From Dichomitus squalens LYAD-421 SS1 (Eukaryota > Basidiomycota > Agaricomycetes > Polyporales > Polyporaceae): a stretch of 64,000 nucleotides of DNA. Shown here piece after piece: positions 1-12,200 of this stretch; positions within the stretch are counted from its first letter, which is position 1, and each line of letters begins with the position of its first letter. A model generated the notes under the pieces. It saw only the letters and a list, made by a program, of their open reading frames with translations. It ran no database searches and had not been told where the DNA came from. The position numbers were made by a program, and so were the translations under genes. The DNA lies in contig NW_006766949.1 in assembly GCF_000275845.1 (NCBI RefSeq), forward strand, positions 1-64,000. The letters run 5' to 3'.

Positions 1-157
1 CTGTAGATTGGGGGTACGAGAGGTCCCCTATATATACTACTGTACATCTGTGGCTACGTAGTACTATACAGTACATTCCCAGGATGCACAGTCGCACAGA
101 GAAGCAGTGCGTACACAGCGAAGCTGTGTGTGTACCACATGAGTAGTACAGCCTCGG

Positions 158-792
158 TTATTGCAGTAACCGGCTGTGCCGTTCCATATCTTGTGACGGC
201 TGTGTTAGGCAAGCTGTGTAAACCAGCGCCTGTTCAACAGGAGAAGCTACTCGCGAACCACTTGTGCCTAGCGTACGACGAGCAGGGGTGTATCGCTTGG
301 TACCTTGGCAAAGCCTTCGTTTTCGCTCGCGGAGGGCTTGCAAAATCCCACAATGGTGAGTGACTTGTCTTCTCAGTCTCTCGAGTCTCTGGCAATGTCC
401 TATGTCGGCTATATGCGCGCATATTGGAGCAACATGACTTTAGAACGTCTCTACGAGAGACTATAACACTCACGGGTCCCGATGAAACGTAAAATGTGTT
501 CTTCCCGCAGCGCTAGCTCCTTCGAGAGCGCGTCCACATGCACGCGGACTTTCTGCATGCGCGGATCTATCTCGTGCAGGAGAAGACGTCTGACCTCGCG
601 TCGGCTCAGGCGCGCTGCTTTGCGTGATTCCTCCACCTCTCTCTCGGCCTCCTTGTAGTTCTGGTAACTTGCGTCATATGCCGTGCGATGCGTAGCGCAT
701 GAAAGTCCTTCGAAGGGCAGCGCTACAGAACAACGCGTCTTGCCGTCGGTAAGGAGAGCCCGGCACACATTGCTAGGGGACCCAAGCGCCAT
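158..792 (-). CDS. Small Cys/His-motif, coiled-coil hypothetical protein
   Basis: Two exons, 792-474 and 399-158, with a 74-nt GT-AG intron, give 186 residues. The start is the ATG at 792, about eight residues before the first cysteine. The N-terminus carries a compact Cys/His motif: Cys, then an Arg-Cys pair, then Cys-x2-His, spanning about residues 10-36. It resembles the zinc-binding Cys/His knuckles seen at the N-terminus of many short basidiomycete proteins. The rest is charged and helical, rich in Glu, Arg and Leu (about residues 45-150), and likely a coiled coil. No catalytic motif, signal peptide or membrane segment is visible. I recognise the general family pattern from other Agaricomycetes but know of no function. 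The second exon restores the expected helical continuation, which supports the splice. Confidence 0.6.
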
Positions 793-2197
793 GGAAGCGC
801 GAGAGTTATGACCGGGACGAGCGGTGGACGAGGGTGGAGACTACGGACGAGGCAAACAGAGCATTCGGTCTCGTAACGTTTAAGCTCAAGGTTTGCCTTG
901 ACAGCACCTCCCCATTCTGGAATTCCCTATGCCCCCACATGGCTCACCGCTTCACAGTATGCATTCACAAACGACTAACCATCAACTGCGAGGAAGACTG
1001 GTACCCCTGCGACGGGGCTGATATCAGATATCGTATACTGTGGATCAATGACTCCCTTCGCTCTCTTCGACGGTTCGGGGCTCTACCTTCGTCGTTCGCT
1101 GGCTCTGGTCCCGTGCTGGGCCAGCGCTGCGCGGGCAGGGCCGTGCGTGATCGCCTCAGACTCCCTGCCAGGTCCTATGACAAAGACCCATAGCTGATAC
1201 TGCGCATGTTCAATAACCCATATCACTCACTTTGCCAGAATTTGACAGCTGCTGGGAAGCATATGGGGGATGCCGATGTGGTGAGCGTCTCGCTGTCGTA
1301 TTACCAACAGATGCCCATGACACTAGCACTGACCCGTGTAGCTCAGTTCGGGCCGTCTTGTCGCTCCCACCTTCCCGCACCTGTCGAAGGCACTACGTGG
1401 TTCGGAATTCTCCGCCGCGATGCGCACCATGCCACATATACGCGCTGTTACAAATGGGACACGGGACCATCTTGGAAACGCTACAACGTGCTTCATCTCA
1501 GGCGTTGTCGCTTGGTCAGTATTCCAACTAAGCTAATCGTGTTGATACACAGCAGCCAGACTGGCCAAGTGGGTCCCTAACAACCAATCGGGCTACTCAA
1601 AATTGCTGCAGCAGGCTGACCATGGCCATGGTCAGATATAAGTATAGCAGCCTCCGATTCGGTCATGTCTTCCAGCAGATTCTGCGCGTCGGCTATGTAG
1701 TGTCGGACCTCTCCGGGAGCGCTGCATGTCTTCTGGACTCGCCATACGCCGTGTTTCGGCTGGAATGTCGTACATTCAATTGCGATGTTCCCGCTCACAT
1801 AATGCTATCCGGCATTGTCGTGCCTAAGCTCAGCCACATTTGCTCGGGACCCGCCGCACCGGCGTCGCGCTCATGCCGTATGGGTGGGGCCCTGTCGTAG
1901 CGACTTCTACTTATTCGCCCACTCAGCATCGCTCGGGTGCTCCCATCCCCTCGCTTATTATTCACGCATCTCGGGACCTCCCGTACCTCAGCAAACCCCA
2001 ACTCGGCGGATGCCGCATCCTAGTACTCGGCTAGCGATGACCCTTCGAAGGCTCGGCGGCATCTTTATGGGGTGCCTGTTACCTTCCTACATAAAAGACC
2101 CTACCTTCATTGTGCTAGTTGAAGCACCGGAACTAGTAAACGAATCCCCCTCCCGATCTCCACCTACGCTGCTAGTGGCTCCAACGATACTCGCAAC
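793..2197. other. Intergenic, no recognised gene
   Basis: Only short overlapping frames are present on both strands. None has a recognisable domain or a convincing intron pattern. The last 200 bases presumably contain the promoter of the Zn2Cys6 gene at 2198. Confidence 0.5.
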
Positions 2198-2909
2198 ATG
2201 GCGAATCTTCCCTCCTTTCTCCCAGACCATAACGTCTTTCCACACACACTATGCATGTCGTTGGACCCCCCCAACATCCCCCGTAGCCTGGCAGAGACAT
2301 TCGAAGCTCCCACTATCAATTATCATCCTTCAACTCCTCTTATGCAACTGAGCGGCGGACCATATGTCATCTTGCCCATCTCAGAGTATCTCGGTGAGTG
2401 CCCAGTGCACGCTCCGACACTCCTGCTGACCAGTGATCATGACATTGACAGATCTGCTTTTCGGCGACCCAGTTCGCAATACTGCCCCTCCCCAGAACCT
2501 GAAACCACCTTCGCCGGTCGACTTGATGATGTCTCGACCTCCTGATATGCATATGCCCACGGGATCTGCGGCTGTTGGCGATGTAATGCCTCTTGCGCAG
2601 CCAGTAGCGCCGGTCATGAAGCCTTCGCGGCGAGTCGGAGGCCGTAAGATCGCTGTGGGTAGTCTACTCCTGCACATTATTTGGCTTAGGGGTAACGAGA
2701 TTACGCCACCGAAGTGCGTCAATTGCCACGAAGTCCGGAAAACGTGCGATGAAGGACGCCCATGCGGACGCTGCACGAAGCGCGGGTTGGAATGCAAGTA
2801 TCCTCTCCGAAAGCAATCGAGGAGAGCTACCCATATGTCCAACGGCTGGGTAGTGCGTCTTCTAAACTTGTTTTCATCGTCTTCTACTGATGGATTGTAG
2901 ACTGGGTAA
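2198..2909 (+). CDS. Small Zn(II)2Cys6 transcription factor, family copy 1 (short)
   Basis: Exons 2198-2393, 2452-2654, 2715-2849 and 2901-2909 give about 180 residues; without the last intron the frame stops at 2900. Residues 55-66 carry the family motif (hydrophobic run, Pro-Ile-Ser-Glu-Tyr-Leu), interrupted by intron 1 and continuing Asp-Leu-Leu. A Pro/Met-rich linker follows. Intron 2 lies immediately before the first cysteine of a fungal binuclear zinc cluster with spacing C-x2-C-x6-C-x5-C-x2-C-x6-C, typical of nuclear DNA-binding regulators. The cluster sits near the C-terminus, unlike the usual N-terminal position in long Gal4-type proteins. Only about 18 residues follow the last cysteine, so this copy looks C-terminally shortened compared with those at 13720 and 19988. 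No fungal_trans regulatory domain is present. Target genes are unknown. Confidence 0.7.
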
Positions 2910-3141
2910 GGGCCGTGCACGGCTATGGATCCTCGAGCCTCAGCTATGGTCTGGCACCGAATTTTGATATGAGCCCTTTTGTTGCACGCACCACGCAGCA
3001 TTGTGTACCGTACATATTTCCTTCATTGCTTCGCACACTGCTGGAGACCTCTCATTACGATAGCCCTCTATGTTTGGCGATCTGCACAAGACGTTCCTTC
3101 GACTACTGTCGAATATGATCGATGTGTCATGGATATGCTCT

Positions 3142-4584
3142 CTAGTATCCGCGTTGCTTCAGCTCCTTCACCAATACGTCATGGCTCTTCGCCGCCGCCG
3201 TCGCCCACTTCGTGGGAATCTGCTGGTCATCTTCGGACATATCCTCCTCGTAGAACACCTGCAACGCTCGTCAAGTACCGAAGGCACGGCGAGACAGTCG
3301 ATGCGTTTACCTCATAAGACCACGGTCCCCTCCAGCCGGTCCTCAGGACCGCGTCGCACACGTCCAGAACGGGCAGGTACCCGCCCCAACTCTGCTTGTC
3401 CTCTCTCGGGCACACCTCGTCCATGTATGGGAGAGGGCGCCACGCGTTAGACCACGCGTACAGCGGACTAATGCCCTGCTCTGCCGCGGTCCGCTTCAAG
3501 GCGTCCGGCTTGACCTTGTGCGAGCCGTCTGAGATCTGGAAGTAGAAGATCTTCTCTGGAGGGATGGTGGTCGCGAGCGCCTTCAGCGAAGAGGAAAGCT
3601 CTATTAGGGCAGACCCGCTAGGGGAATCCTGCAGGAGACCGTTGGCGGAGGTCGGGTCAGCGTAGTCGCGGGCTAGGCAGCAAGATGGACGTCAGCCAAG
3701 CAATGTGGGACGCTCCGAGGAAACGTGATTGCTCCGAACGACGCACAACAGATTTGGAATGTGTCAAGGCATAACCCGAAGTTGGACCTATCCACGCGCT
3801 TGCAGACTTCCCAGACATGCTCCCAACGGTTTCTATGAGCTTGGTGAGCGAAGACCTTCATATGAGGTCTAGACCGACGTGACGTACACATGCGCACCCC
3901 AAGCCCAGAGCTCGTAAGCGCTATTGGGATCTCGGTCATCAATTCGGACGGTTCTAGAAGTGAGAACTCGTACATGCGGATGGGAGGTTCCTGAGCCGCA
4001 GCTTCGTCTGCGAGCTGCCTCAAGTCCCCGGAGATGACGTCATAATCACCGCTGGTAGACTCGTCAGGCGTCGAACCTACTTGTAGCAGATCACACCCAA
4101 GAGCCTGTAGAGATGCTGAGATTGTACGATGCTGGATTCGGAAGGAAAACGGTCTTACCTTCAGCACTCTGAACCAAGCAGCAGCTTTCTCGAAACCGGC
4201 GGTTCTCTTAGCTGAATCCTGATACCCCTCAAATTTGTCGAAGCTACAGCGCTGCCTTCATGAGAGGCCATGACATTTCAATGAGAAAAGTGAAGCTTAC
4301 GGGTGTACAGCGAGTATTGTCAGGTGTAAGTCATCGCAGAGCTTCTTGACGTTCTCGGCAACCTGGACTAGCTTGTCGATATCGCCTTTCCCACTCCTGT
4401 CAAGCTGCTTATAACCAGGATACTCTTGTTCCGCATATGCTTCGAGATCCGGAAATCCTAGCTCTGCTTGGTTGAATCCCGCCTCTGCAATTGCGCGAAG
4501 CTTGTTTGGGAGCGTGTGCGAAGGATTCATACCGGCAGAATCTGTCGAGTATGCGACAGATACGGCGACCGGCGCGGAGGACAT
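3142..4584 (-). CDS. 3-dehydroshikimate dehydratase (quinate/shikimate catabolism)
   Basis: Seven exons: 4584-4301, 4243-4159, 4104-3974, 3920-3888, 3832-3747, 3672-3311 and 3258-3142; 365 residues, the usual length for fungal enzymes of the qa-4/qutC type. The fold is a xylose-isomerase-like TIM barrel. Visible family landmarks are the N-terminal Ser-Thr-Asp-Ser-Ala-Gly-Met segment, a Leu-Gly-Phe-Pro-Asp-Leu-Glu strand, Gln-Val-Gly-Ser at the third strand, Tyr-Glu-Leu-Trp-Ala-Trp, a Cys-Leu-Asp-Thr-Phe-Gln metal-site strand, Phe-Gln-Ile-Ser-Asp-Gly, and a C-terminal Trp-Ser-Tyr-Glu-Val-Phe. In the family these strands supply Glu/Asp/His ligands for a divalent metal. The reaction converts 3-dehydroshikimate to protocatechuate in the cytosol, feeding aromatic catabolism. 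No other quinate gene is adjacent. The start at 4584 follows the family; an in-frame upstream fr ame to 4707 looks non-coding. Confidence 0.88.
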
Positions 4585-7500
4585 CTGAATGAGATCAACG
4601 GTAGACGAGAAGGTGGCTTTGTGTTGTGAGTAAAGAGACTGAGACTGAGAGTGGCCGCTGCAACGGGCTTGCTGTATGCTAAGTAGGTGGACTCCATGAG
4701 CGTACAATGACGTCAGTCACTACTCAACGTACTCACGCGCTCAAAATAGACGCCCAGAGGCAGTAGGTTGTCAACCGGAGGCATACTTGCAGCCTGGACG
4801 GGCCGCACTGACCGAATGCTATCCAAGGAAGCACTGGGCCTACGAAACTGGATATTGAGCGAGATACGTACTGAATAAACTATTATCGAATAGCATGAAT
4901 TGAATGTCATAATTAACATCTCGCCCGTGAAACTATTCGTGATGCCTGAATAGGAGAAATTGAGTAATTGAAGGATCCTAAAGGTTTGATAGCGTACTTA
5001 CTAATGTGCCCGTTAAGAACCTCCATAACTACACATAAGTCCCGTATGTACAGCAAGCGGAACCGCGAGCCAAAGTGTTGAAGTGTCAGGTACAGGACAA
5101 GATCAACGGACTTCCGTCAAGCAGGGATGTACCAATATCCCCAATCAGGAGGATACAGACGGATGATGTCTTGCGCGTGACGTACCTGATGGCACAAAGT
5201 CTGATGGAGTCAACAGCGACAAGACAATGCTGTCAACGGCGTGGGCTGTGAAGGTGGCACCCTCAGTGTTGGGGATCCCGAGAAAAGACAGCGTCGAAGC
5301 ACCCGAAGCACAACAAAGCGCGCGCTCCCGGACATGCCGATGAGGACGTCAGGATCGGAACCCCGACCAGTCGGAAGCACACGAGAAGACAGGACCGGAC
5401 CACAGCTAGACCACAACAGCAGAGTGACGCGGACAAGAAGTGGGAGGTGGATCGCAAAGCACTCGACGACCACAGGCTGAACGGACGTAAGGTTCAGCGC
5501 AGCACAAATAGACTCCAGTCCGCCACGTGGAAGCGCGGCCAGCCCATGGGGTATTCAGAGCGAGTGACAGAACACGCGGCGCGATGGGTTCGCGAAGGCT
5601 TGGGAATGAAAAACGAGGCAAAGTCGCAGCGGCCGCCAGGCGTGTCGCCACTTCACGGGGAGTCCGTGCGTGGCCACTGTTACCAGCTAGAGACGACGCC
5701 GTCGACGCCGAGGAGAGCGTGGGGCGTTGCGGATGAAGTAGAGAAGACGTGGTCGGGCGTAAGGGACGGTCCTGCGAAGCCGATGCGGCGAGCGACACAG
5801 GGCTGGACTTGACCTGCGGCGAACCGGGATGTTGATAATGTATCGTGGAAAAGACTAACTTTGCTTCCGCGGCTCAGGAACCGCTGGACATCTGAGAAGC
5901 TCTGTTCATTATGTTCATATGAAAGTTTTGTATAGCGCCATGCGTACCGCAGTAGCAGGAGACCTGTGGGTCTCCTTCGGCGCTTCTGCCAAAACGCTAT
6001 CTATGCTGCATCGCACTGCGGCCGTTCTCTTCTCCTGCACCATCTCTGCGCTAATGAGTTAGCGTCCTTGTGATGTAAAAGGCAAGATACTATTGCGCGT
6101 ATAGGACTTACAGGTTGTCCTTGGATAGGCTTTCGTAGACTGGAGGCAGTGCGATGTCATCGCCGCTCACGAGACGGCAAATGAGAACCACGAGCCATCA
6201 CATGTCGATCTGTGTGAACCGAAGACACAAGAACGGCAGGAGAAGCTCAAAGTCGAGCATCGAGTCGGACCGTTTCCAAGAATCCTAGGTATCGCTGAAT
6301 GTATATCCAAGGAGAGCTGACCGTGTCCAGACAGTTTCCGACCAGCGATGTCTGGTGATCCGGAGGGCTTATCCGAGATAGGAAAGAGACGGTACCGACA
6401 CCGAGGCGGTAAGTCTGCGGAGACAGGACGCGCGAAAGTAACCTAGCGTTACGTGGCGTAATTAGGCTTGACAGCGGGAGGATCGTGTGCGTGCATCCAC
6501 GATACTCGATACACCCTGCAACGAAGGGAGGGTGAAGCGAACGGTCAGTACACGAGGCCGAAAAACGACGTCGGAAAGGTGGTCGCCCTACCTACCTGCG
6601 CAGGCCTGCCCGTCTCAGGAGGTAACCGGACAGCCCCACGAGCATCCCGCTGTCAGGCCCGAGCTTGATGACCGCTGGCGTGTCAAATGAAAACCTGCAG
6701 GCGATATGAGTCAGAAATCTCCCAGATGAACGAGTTCGGTAAATTTTCTGGGTTACCTGAGTTATCTCTCGCGCCTCCTGGATGTCTGTCAAGAACAACA
6801 ATCTATCTACAAGCCGAGCCGACATCGACGACTCGATGGATTTCAACTGCCACCCGTCAGCGTACGCTCGAATGTCCTAGTGGGCGTAAGCGGGCGTCCC
6901 TGACTGGCGGCGAAAGGCACACGGGAGCTTCAGAGCAGGACTGGCCTGATCATGCGATTCAGAGATTCTCCGATCATGAGAAACCGGGACGCCTAGAAGC
7001 GTGGGCTCGGCGTCTGGAATACATCGTACCGCTTGGGCGGCTATGTAGACGAGTTCGGTCGGCGGTGCGATTGTGGGTGCCACCACGGTATACATACAGT
7101 ACAGTTGTCGTAGTGGCATGAACCGCAGATGTCTTTGGCTGTGTCGCAGGCTTCTGAGATCCGAGCATGGCGAAAGCAGACTATCCTGCAGAGGTATAGG
7201 AATCAGAAGACAGCTACGAGAGGAAAGAGCGCCGCAAATACGCGTGGCGGAGTGAGGCGGAGTGAGGCGGAGGGGAGGCACGGTGGGCGAATATCGTGTC
7301 GGCGCCCGAATGCTGTGGCTGCAATCTAGCCGGTTCTCGATAATCGCATGCGCGCGCGGTTGCCTCGCCTGGAACACGTTCCTGCTCGATAACCTGGAGA
7401 TGGCAATTCGTGTGTATTCATTTCGATAACTGCAGAGGTGACCTCAGTAATCCCCGCCCCTACAGAGTTCGTCCCCTTCCGCCGCCCTGGGTCGTATGTC

Positions 7501-7610
7501 CCACCCGGAGGGTATAAGTATCTTTATCTTCCTCGGCGTTCTACCCTTTTGTTCGAGCTGTCACCACACCATCGCTGCTTTGTCCTCTCCCTTTCGTGCT
7601 CTAGCCCGTG
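4585..7610. other. Long intergenic stretch, no recognised gene
   Basis: About 3 kb with only overlapping short frames. The longest, around 5406-5812 on both strands, has no family signature. Around 7244-7280 a ten-base unit of the form ggcggagtga is repeated in tandem. The last 150 bases form the promoter of the gene at 7611. Confidence 0.5.
7513..7518 (+). promoter_or_regulatory. TATA-like box of the gene at 7611
   Basis: TATAAG lies about 98 bases before the ATG at 7611, followed by a pyrimidine-rich stretch and CA-rich leader typical of fungal transcription starts. Confidence 0.4.
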
Positions 7611-9238
7611 ATGACTGAGTACGCTACCGATCCCGAGGCCATCCATGATTTCCTTACTGCCAGGGAGCGTACTGTCAACTGGGTCAACGTCCACGGTGCA
7701 GGCCTGAACTTCGCTTCGCCGTCCTCCCCACCGTCGGTTCTCAGCGAGGAGGGCGTCCTAAGCTACGGCCCCAGCGAGTCGGACGCATCCAGCTCTCACT
7801 CCGTTCCACCTCGTATGCTACTGCGGTATGAAGACGGCCGTCCAGATATCCCCATCTCTCATAGTCATTCGCCACACAGCAGGGGCGGACCATCTGCGCA
7901 ATCGAGCTCCCGCCACACCCGATCTAGATCTGGATCTCTCGCCCCTCCTGCGCCAGCGGACATGCCTCCCATGCCTGCTCGTCATGCTCAATCATTATCC
8001 TACGCCTCAGGTTCGCGGTATGCATCTGCAGGCCCTTCGGGCCAACCTCTGATTAGTCCCTCACGGTCGCCCGAGAACATACGTATCCTGCCGTCGCGGC
8101 AGCCCGATGATTCTCAGCGCATGGCGGCAGCGTCTACGCAGATGCATGCCTTCCCCCAGCAACCCTCGATCCACGATAGAGTTCCTCCCCTCGCAGATCA
8201 ACTTCACACCTCCAACCAGAGCGTCTACGCGCCCACGGCCCGTCATGCTACATCTCCCAACCAACCCATTCCAATCGCGGCTTCGCCCGCCACCGTTACC
8301 CAGATGCACTCACAGCCAGCCGGACACCATAACGGAGGTTCGCGATTCTACGAAAAGCCGGGCATGGCTGCGTCTAGAGTACAGTCTGGACTCCCTTATC
8401 AGTACTCTCCTCCTGCGATCGTTTACGCGCCGTCGGGTAGGCACGGTGGGCGGTCAAACTACCAACCCCCGGCTATTGTCTATTCTCCTTCGTCGCACGG
8501 ACACCATCGCGCGCCCGCGCCAGGAATTGCCTACAGCCGATCCGATCCATTCCCTCTACCGACGCAGTACTCTCCCCAGGCGCGTGCTGGTGCCACGCCG
8601 TTCCCCCCTTCGCAAGGGTCCTCGTCGCATCGGTCGCGCCAGCGCGCTCAATCTACGACAGAACACTTGTCGAGTCGAGGGCGGAGTCGCGGCCCGAGCT
8701 CTTCTCGAGATCATCCGCGCACCCGATCGCCCACTCCTTCTCTCAGTGCAAGCGAGACGTCTAGCGACACCTCTGGCAGCACATACTACGTCCTCCCATC
8801 CCCCGGTCAGAAGGTCCAGATCATCGTGAGTATCCTGTTTCCCCAGATCTCCCAACGTGGGCGCAGGGTTCACTGCGTACTGCGCGATCTCGGGCCTTTG
8901 TCCCGATCGCTCGACGCTGTTCACCTCATGTCTTTCATTCTGTTAACCTTGACGGAGATTGGGTGGATGCTGACCGAGCTCGTGCCTTCACATCGTGCGT
9001 CCACTCTCAGGTGCCGAACGCCGCCACGGTGTACACTTCGACGCCCAAGTCGTCGCCTAGGTCGCCGCGCTCGCCCTCGTCGGCAAACGACAGCCCGAAG
9101 AAGGCCTTCTTCGCGCGCATCTTCAGCCGTGGCTCTGGTTCGGTGGACTCGCGCGGATCCAGCGGCCAGGGTAAGCAGTTGCATCGCAGACATACTGTCG
9201 GGGGCCCCGCTCACATGCCATCCCAAAGCGCGCGGTGA
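7611..9238 (+). CDS. Disordered Ser/Pro-rich protein with conserved C-terminal motif
   Basis: Two exons, 7611-8825 and 9011-9238, give 480 residues; the intron is 185 nt, long for this region. The start is the ATG at 7611; the preceding in-frame GTG is not used. A structured N-terminus of about 45 residues is followed by roughly 340 low-complexity residues rich in Ser, Pro, His, Gln and Arg, including repeats of the type Tyr-x-Pro-Pro-Ala-Ile-Val-Tyr (about residues 260-310). The C-terminus has the block Tyr-Tyr-Val-Leu-Pro, Gly-Gln-Lys-Val-Gln-Ile-Ile, then Ser-Pro-Lys-Lys-x-Phe-Phe-x-Arg-Ile-Phe and Arg-Arg-His-Thr-Val-Gly. I recognise that tail from conserved Agaricomycete proteins of unknown function. 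The basic Phe-rich tail may bind membranes or partner proteins (inference). No enzyme domain is visible. Confidence 0.75.
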
Positions 9239-12200
9239 ACGAGGGAGGATCCCGTTCTCGTGGAGATGACTGACTTGGCGCTGTGACGGTGAGTAACGGT
9301 TCCTGTCTCATTTTCTTGGAGCGACCGTGCTGACGCCAATGGCACCGCGCAGCGCTGAGGAACTATAGATCCCGTTGTTACGAGCGACGCCACCATGGCG
9401 TCGGTTTTGTCCGTTGCATGTACTCTTCGCCTGTTTGTTTCCCGCTCTTGTCCCATCTGGCAAACTCCCACTCTCCTTGTATCGTTCCCAGCACTGGATC
9501 GCATCTCCACTCATTGCTGCCCGCTCCCGTATCTCACCTCGCATCTCACGTCTCATCACAAACGATGTCTATCCCTGGACAGTGTTGTGCTTCGTTGCAT
9601 CATCGCCATCTCCACCATCGTCCATGTACGTATACCTCTGTACTTCTCTCCCCACCCCTCTTGTACTTTTACGACACCTCGATGTCCCTCTTGTAGACTT
9701 AGCGTCCCATATCCCCCTCCATAATGCTTACCCCTTTCCCACCCCGCAACATAGACATTCGTGAGCTGGCCTCCGAGCATCATGTTTATGTAAGAACCCG
9801 CACTTACGCCATGCCCCGCGGCTTTCTCGTGGGCGAGCGTCCGGTGGCCCGGCTCCTAGCTCCTAGCTCCTACTTAGCTCTCGCGCGAAGTTCCGTTGTG
9901 CTTCGCAGGTGCAGCTGGCGCCCGCTGCTCTTCTCCGGAAGCCGTCCGTCCAATCGCAGACGGCACTGTGACCCTGGGTCTGCGCCTGCTGACCGGCCGA
10001 ATAGTGGCAGCGTGGGTTTGTCCTTGAACGCCGCGAGTCCCGAGACGAGACGTGGAACGCGCGGGGGGCATGCGCACTAGTGCTCGGGTTGAGTGCGGCC
10101 GACGGCGATGTGGACATCGAGGCAGACCTCGTTCGTGATCTCGACGACGATACTTGGTTCTCTGTACGTTAGACTGACTAAGCACATGCGCATCAGCGGA
10201 TGGAGAGTGGCCTTCCGTCGGCTCTCTGTCATTATGTACCACTGTCTTCCGTGGATCCCGCACCAGTGCACACGCTTCCAGTGAGAGAGCCACTTGGCAG
10301 CATTGGAGCTGGAGAAGGCATTCAGAGCTCCCAACCCTCGGGCCACTGAGTCAAAGCATAAGGCTCCACTGTGACGGGATTAGGTTATGCGATTGAGTGG
10401 CCACTTCCCTTTGCAGGATGAGGTTCGGGGAGTTGGAGAGGACCTGACGCGGTCACATGAGTTGCGCCAGCAGCAGAGGCTCCAATGCACAGCCCAAACA
10501 TACGAAACCTTGCGAGTGGGTCTGTGGTGATGTCGATCCACTTTGAAATCGACAAGGAATGCGGACGTAGAGCTCGCGCACCGCGTACGGCGTATGTCAT
10601 CATATCACGAGCACGCAAACTGCCATGAGGCCAAACCATCAGTATCGTTTGCGATGCGAGGTCAAAAGCTAAACTCGCTGTTTACCGAGAATACAAATAG
10701 TGACGGAAAACATGTAGCTCGGTCTGGTAAGCGAAGAGTTTGGTCACCAACTTCAAGTCGGCAGTTTGATGAGGTGAAAGCAGGCTGGGGAGTCCTCGTT
10801 GACTAACTGATGGGTCAGTACCATCGTGATTTACGAGAGCAAATCGAAGTGGAGGCACGCTACGACTTGCGGATTCTCCCCTCCCCCACCCCTCGCGCCA
10901 CATCCCTCACCAGCTCCAGCTTCTTCAACATGTCCTGTGCGCCGACATAGGATCGCTTAGCTCATGCGGTGACGCAAGACATATCTGAGGACGCGTACCT
11001 CGTGAGTGATCCAAGCGAAGCGACGCGAGTGCGACGCGAAGTGGCATTGCGGGCTGATGGATACCCTAGCACCACCAGCTAGCGACAAACCCAACTAGCC
11101 CTCAGGACAGGCCCGCAATGTCAACGTGTATTGAAAAATGTACGTACTGGTCAAGCGCCTCCTCCACCGGCCTCGGAACCTCCCTGTGCGCTATGACGTT
11201 TGCTGCCTGCATGATGCGCGCGCGTAGCGCTGCTCGGTCCTCGGGCTACGCCAGGATTATCTCCACGTTTCAGCCACCGGCGACAAGCGGGACGAAAGTA
11301 CATTTCTTCTGGCATCTCGTAGAGACGGGGTCGAGTACAAGGTACTTGTTCTTGGGAAATACCTCAACGGCTCAATGCTCCCCGCATCGTCTGTGGCGTA
11401 TTCAAGCTAGAGCAAGGTGAGAGAGAGTACTGTGCCGAGATGAAAAGCAAGAGAACACACGTAGAAGCAATCAAAGTCCAGCCCAGTGAACAACCGTTCC
11501 GCAATCCACTCGTACGTTCCCCGCGCGAACGGCGTCCCATCGGAAGACCGAGAGTGAGCTATCAGCGATATGATTCCAATTGACCAGAGCCGCATACCTG
11601 GACGTTTCCCCCACAAGTATGCAATCCACTAACATGTCTTCCGCTCTGTCGCGGAGGCAATCGTTATAAAGCGCAAAATAAGTATCGAGCAATTGAATTG
11701 AGTTTGATGTTCGCTTGCATCATACGCTCCATCGCAGAAGCAGGAGAGGATGGGATCAACTAATTGAAGAGTTTCGATTGCGGATACATGTTGATCGCAA
11801 CCAGGCCGTGTAGGATGCTGTGGTAAGCGGCGAAATGGTCGTATACATATCTTGACCTGCGTCCTCTCGGGTAGTCGTATTGTCATTGAGGTGGTCTTGC
11901 ACTCCGAGTCGTTCAATACCATAATCTATTCCTGTAGTTCTTGGGATACCTCGGAAAGACAGACATGCAGGGAGGCTGACTTGAAAGCCGCAATGATCAT
12001 GAAAAAAGCTTCGAGAGGCAACCTCTTTCGGGATGTCGTCGATAGAACTAATGCCAAAGAGCGCTATGTGCAGGACGATAGCTGATCGAGCGATTGGCCA
12101 TGTGTGTAGGGCCTTGCTCGCAGCTGTCTCTTGAGCACCTAATTGAGAGGGAACACCGGTACTCCCTTGGTGGCGAAGATACAGAAGTTATGGGTGTTAG

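Noticed and set aside
5406..5812. Opposed open frames on both strands upstream of the disordered-protein gene
   Set aside because: No recognisable domain and both strands equally open; likely chance.
11470..11620. Minus-strand frame resembling the DLWSIG segment of a CaMK-type protein kinase
   Set aside because: Only one short match; no catalytic HRD, DFG or glycine loop nearby, and the overlapping frame is equally open.
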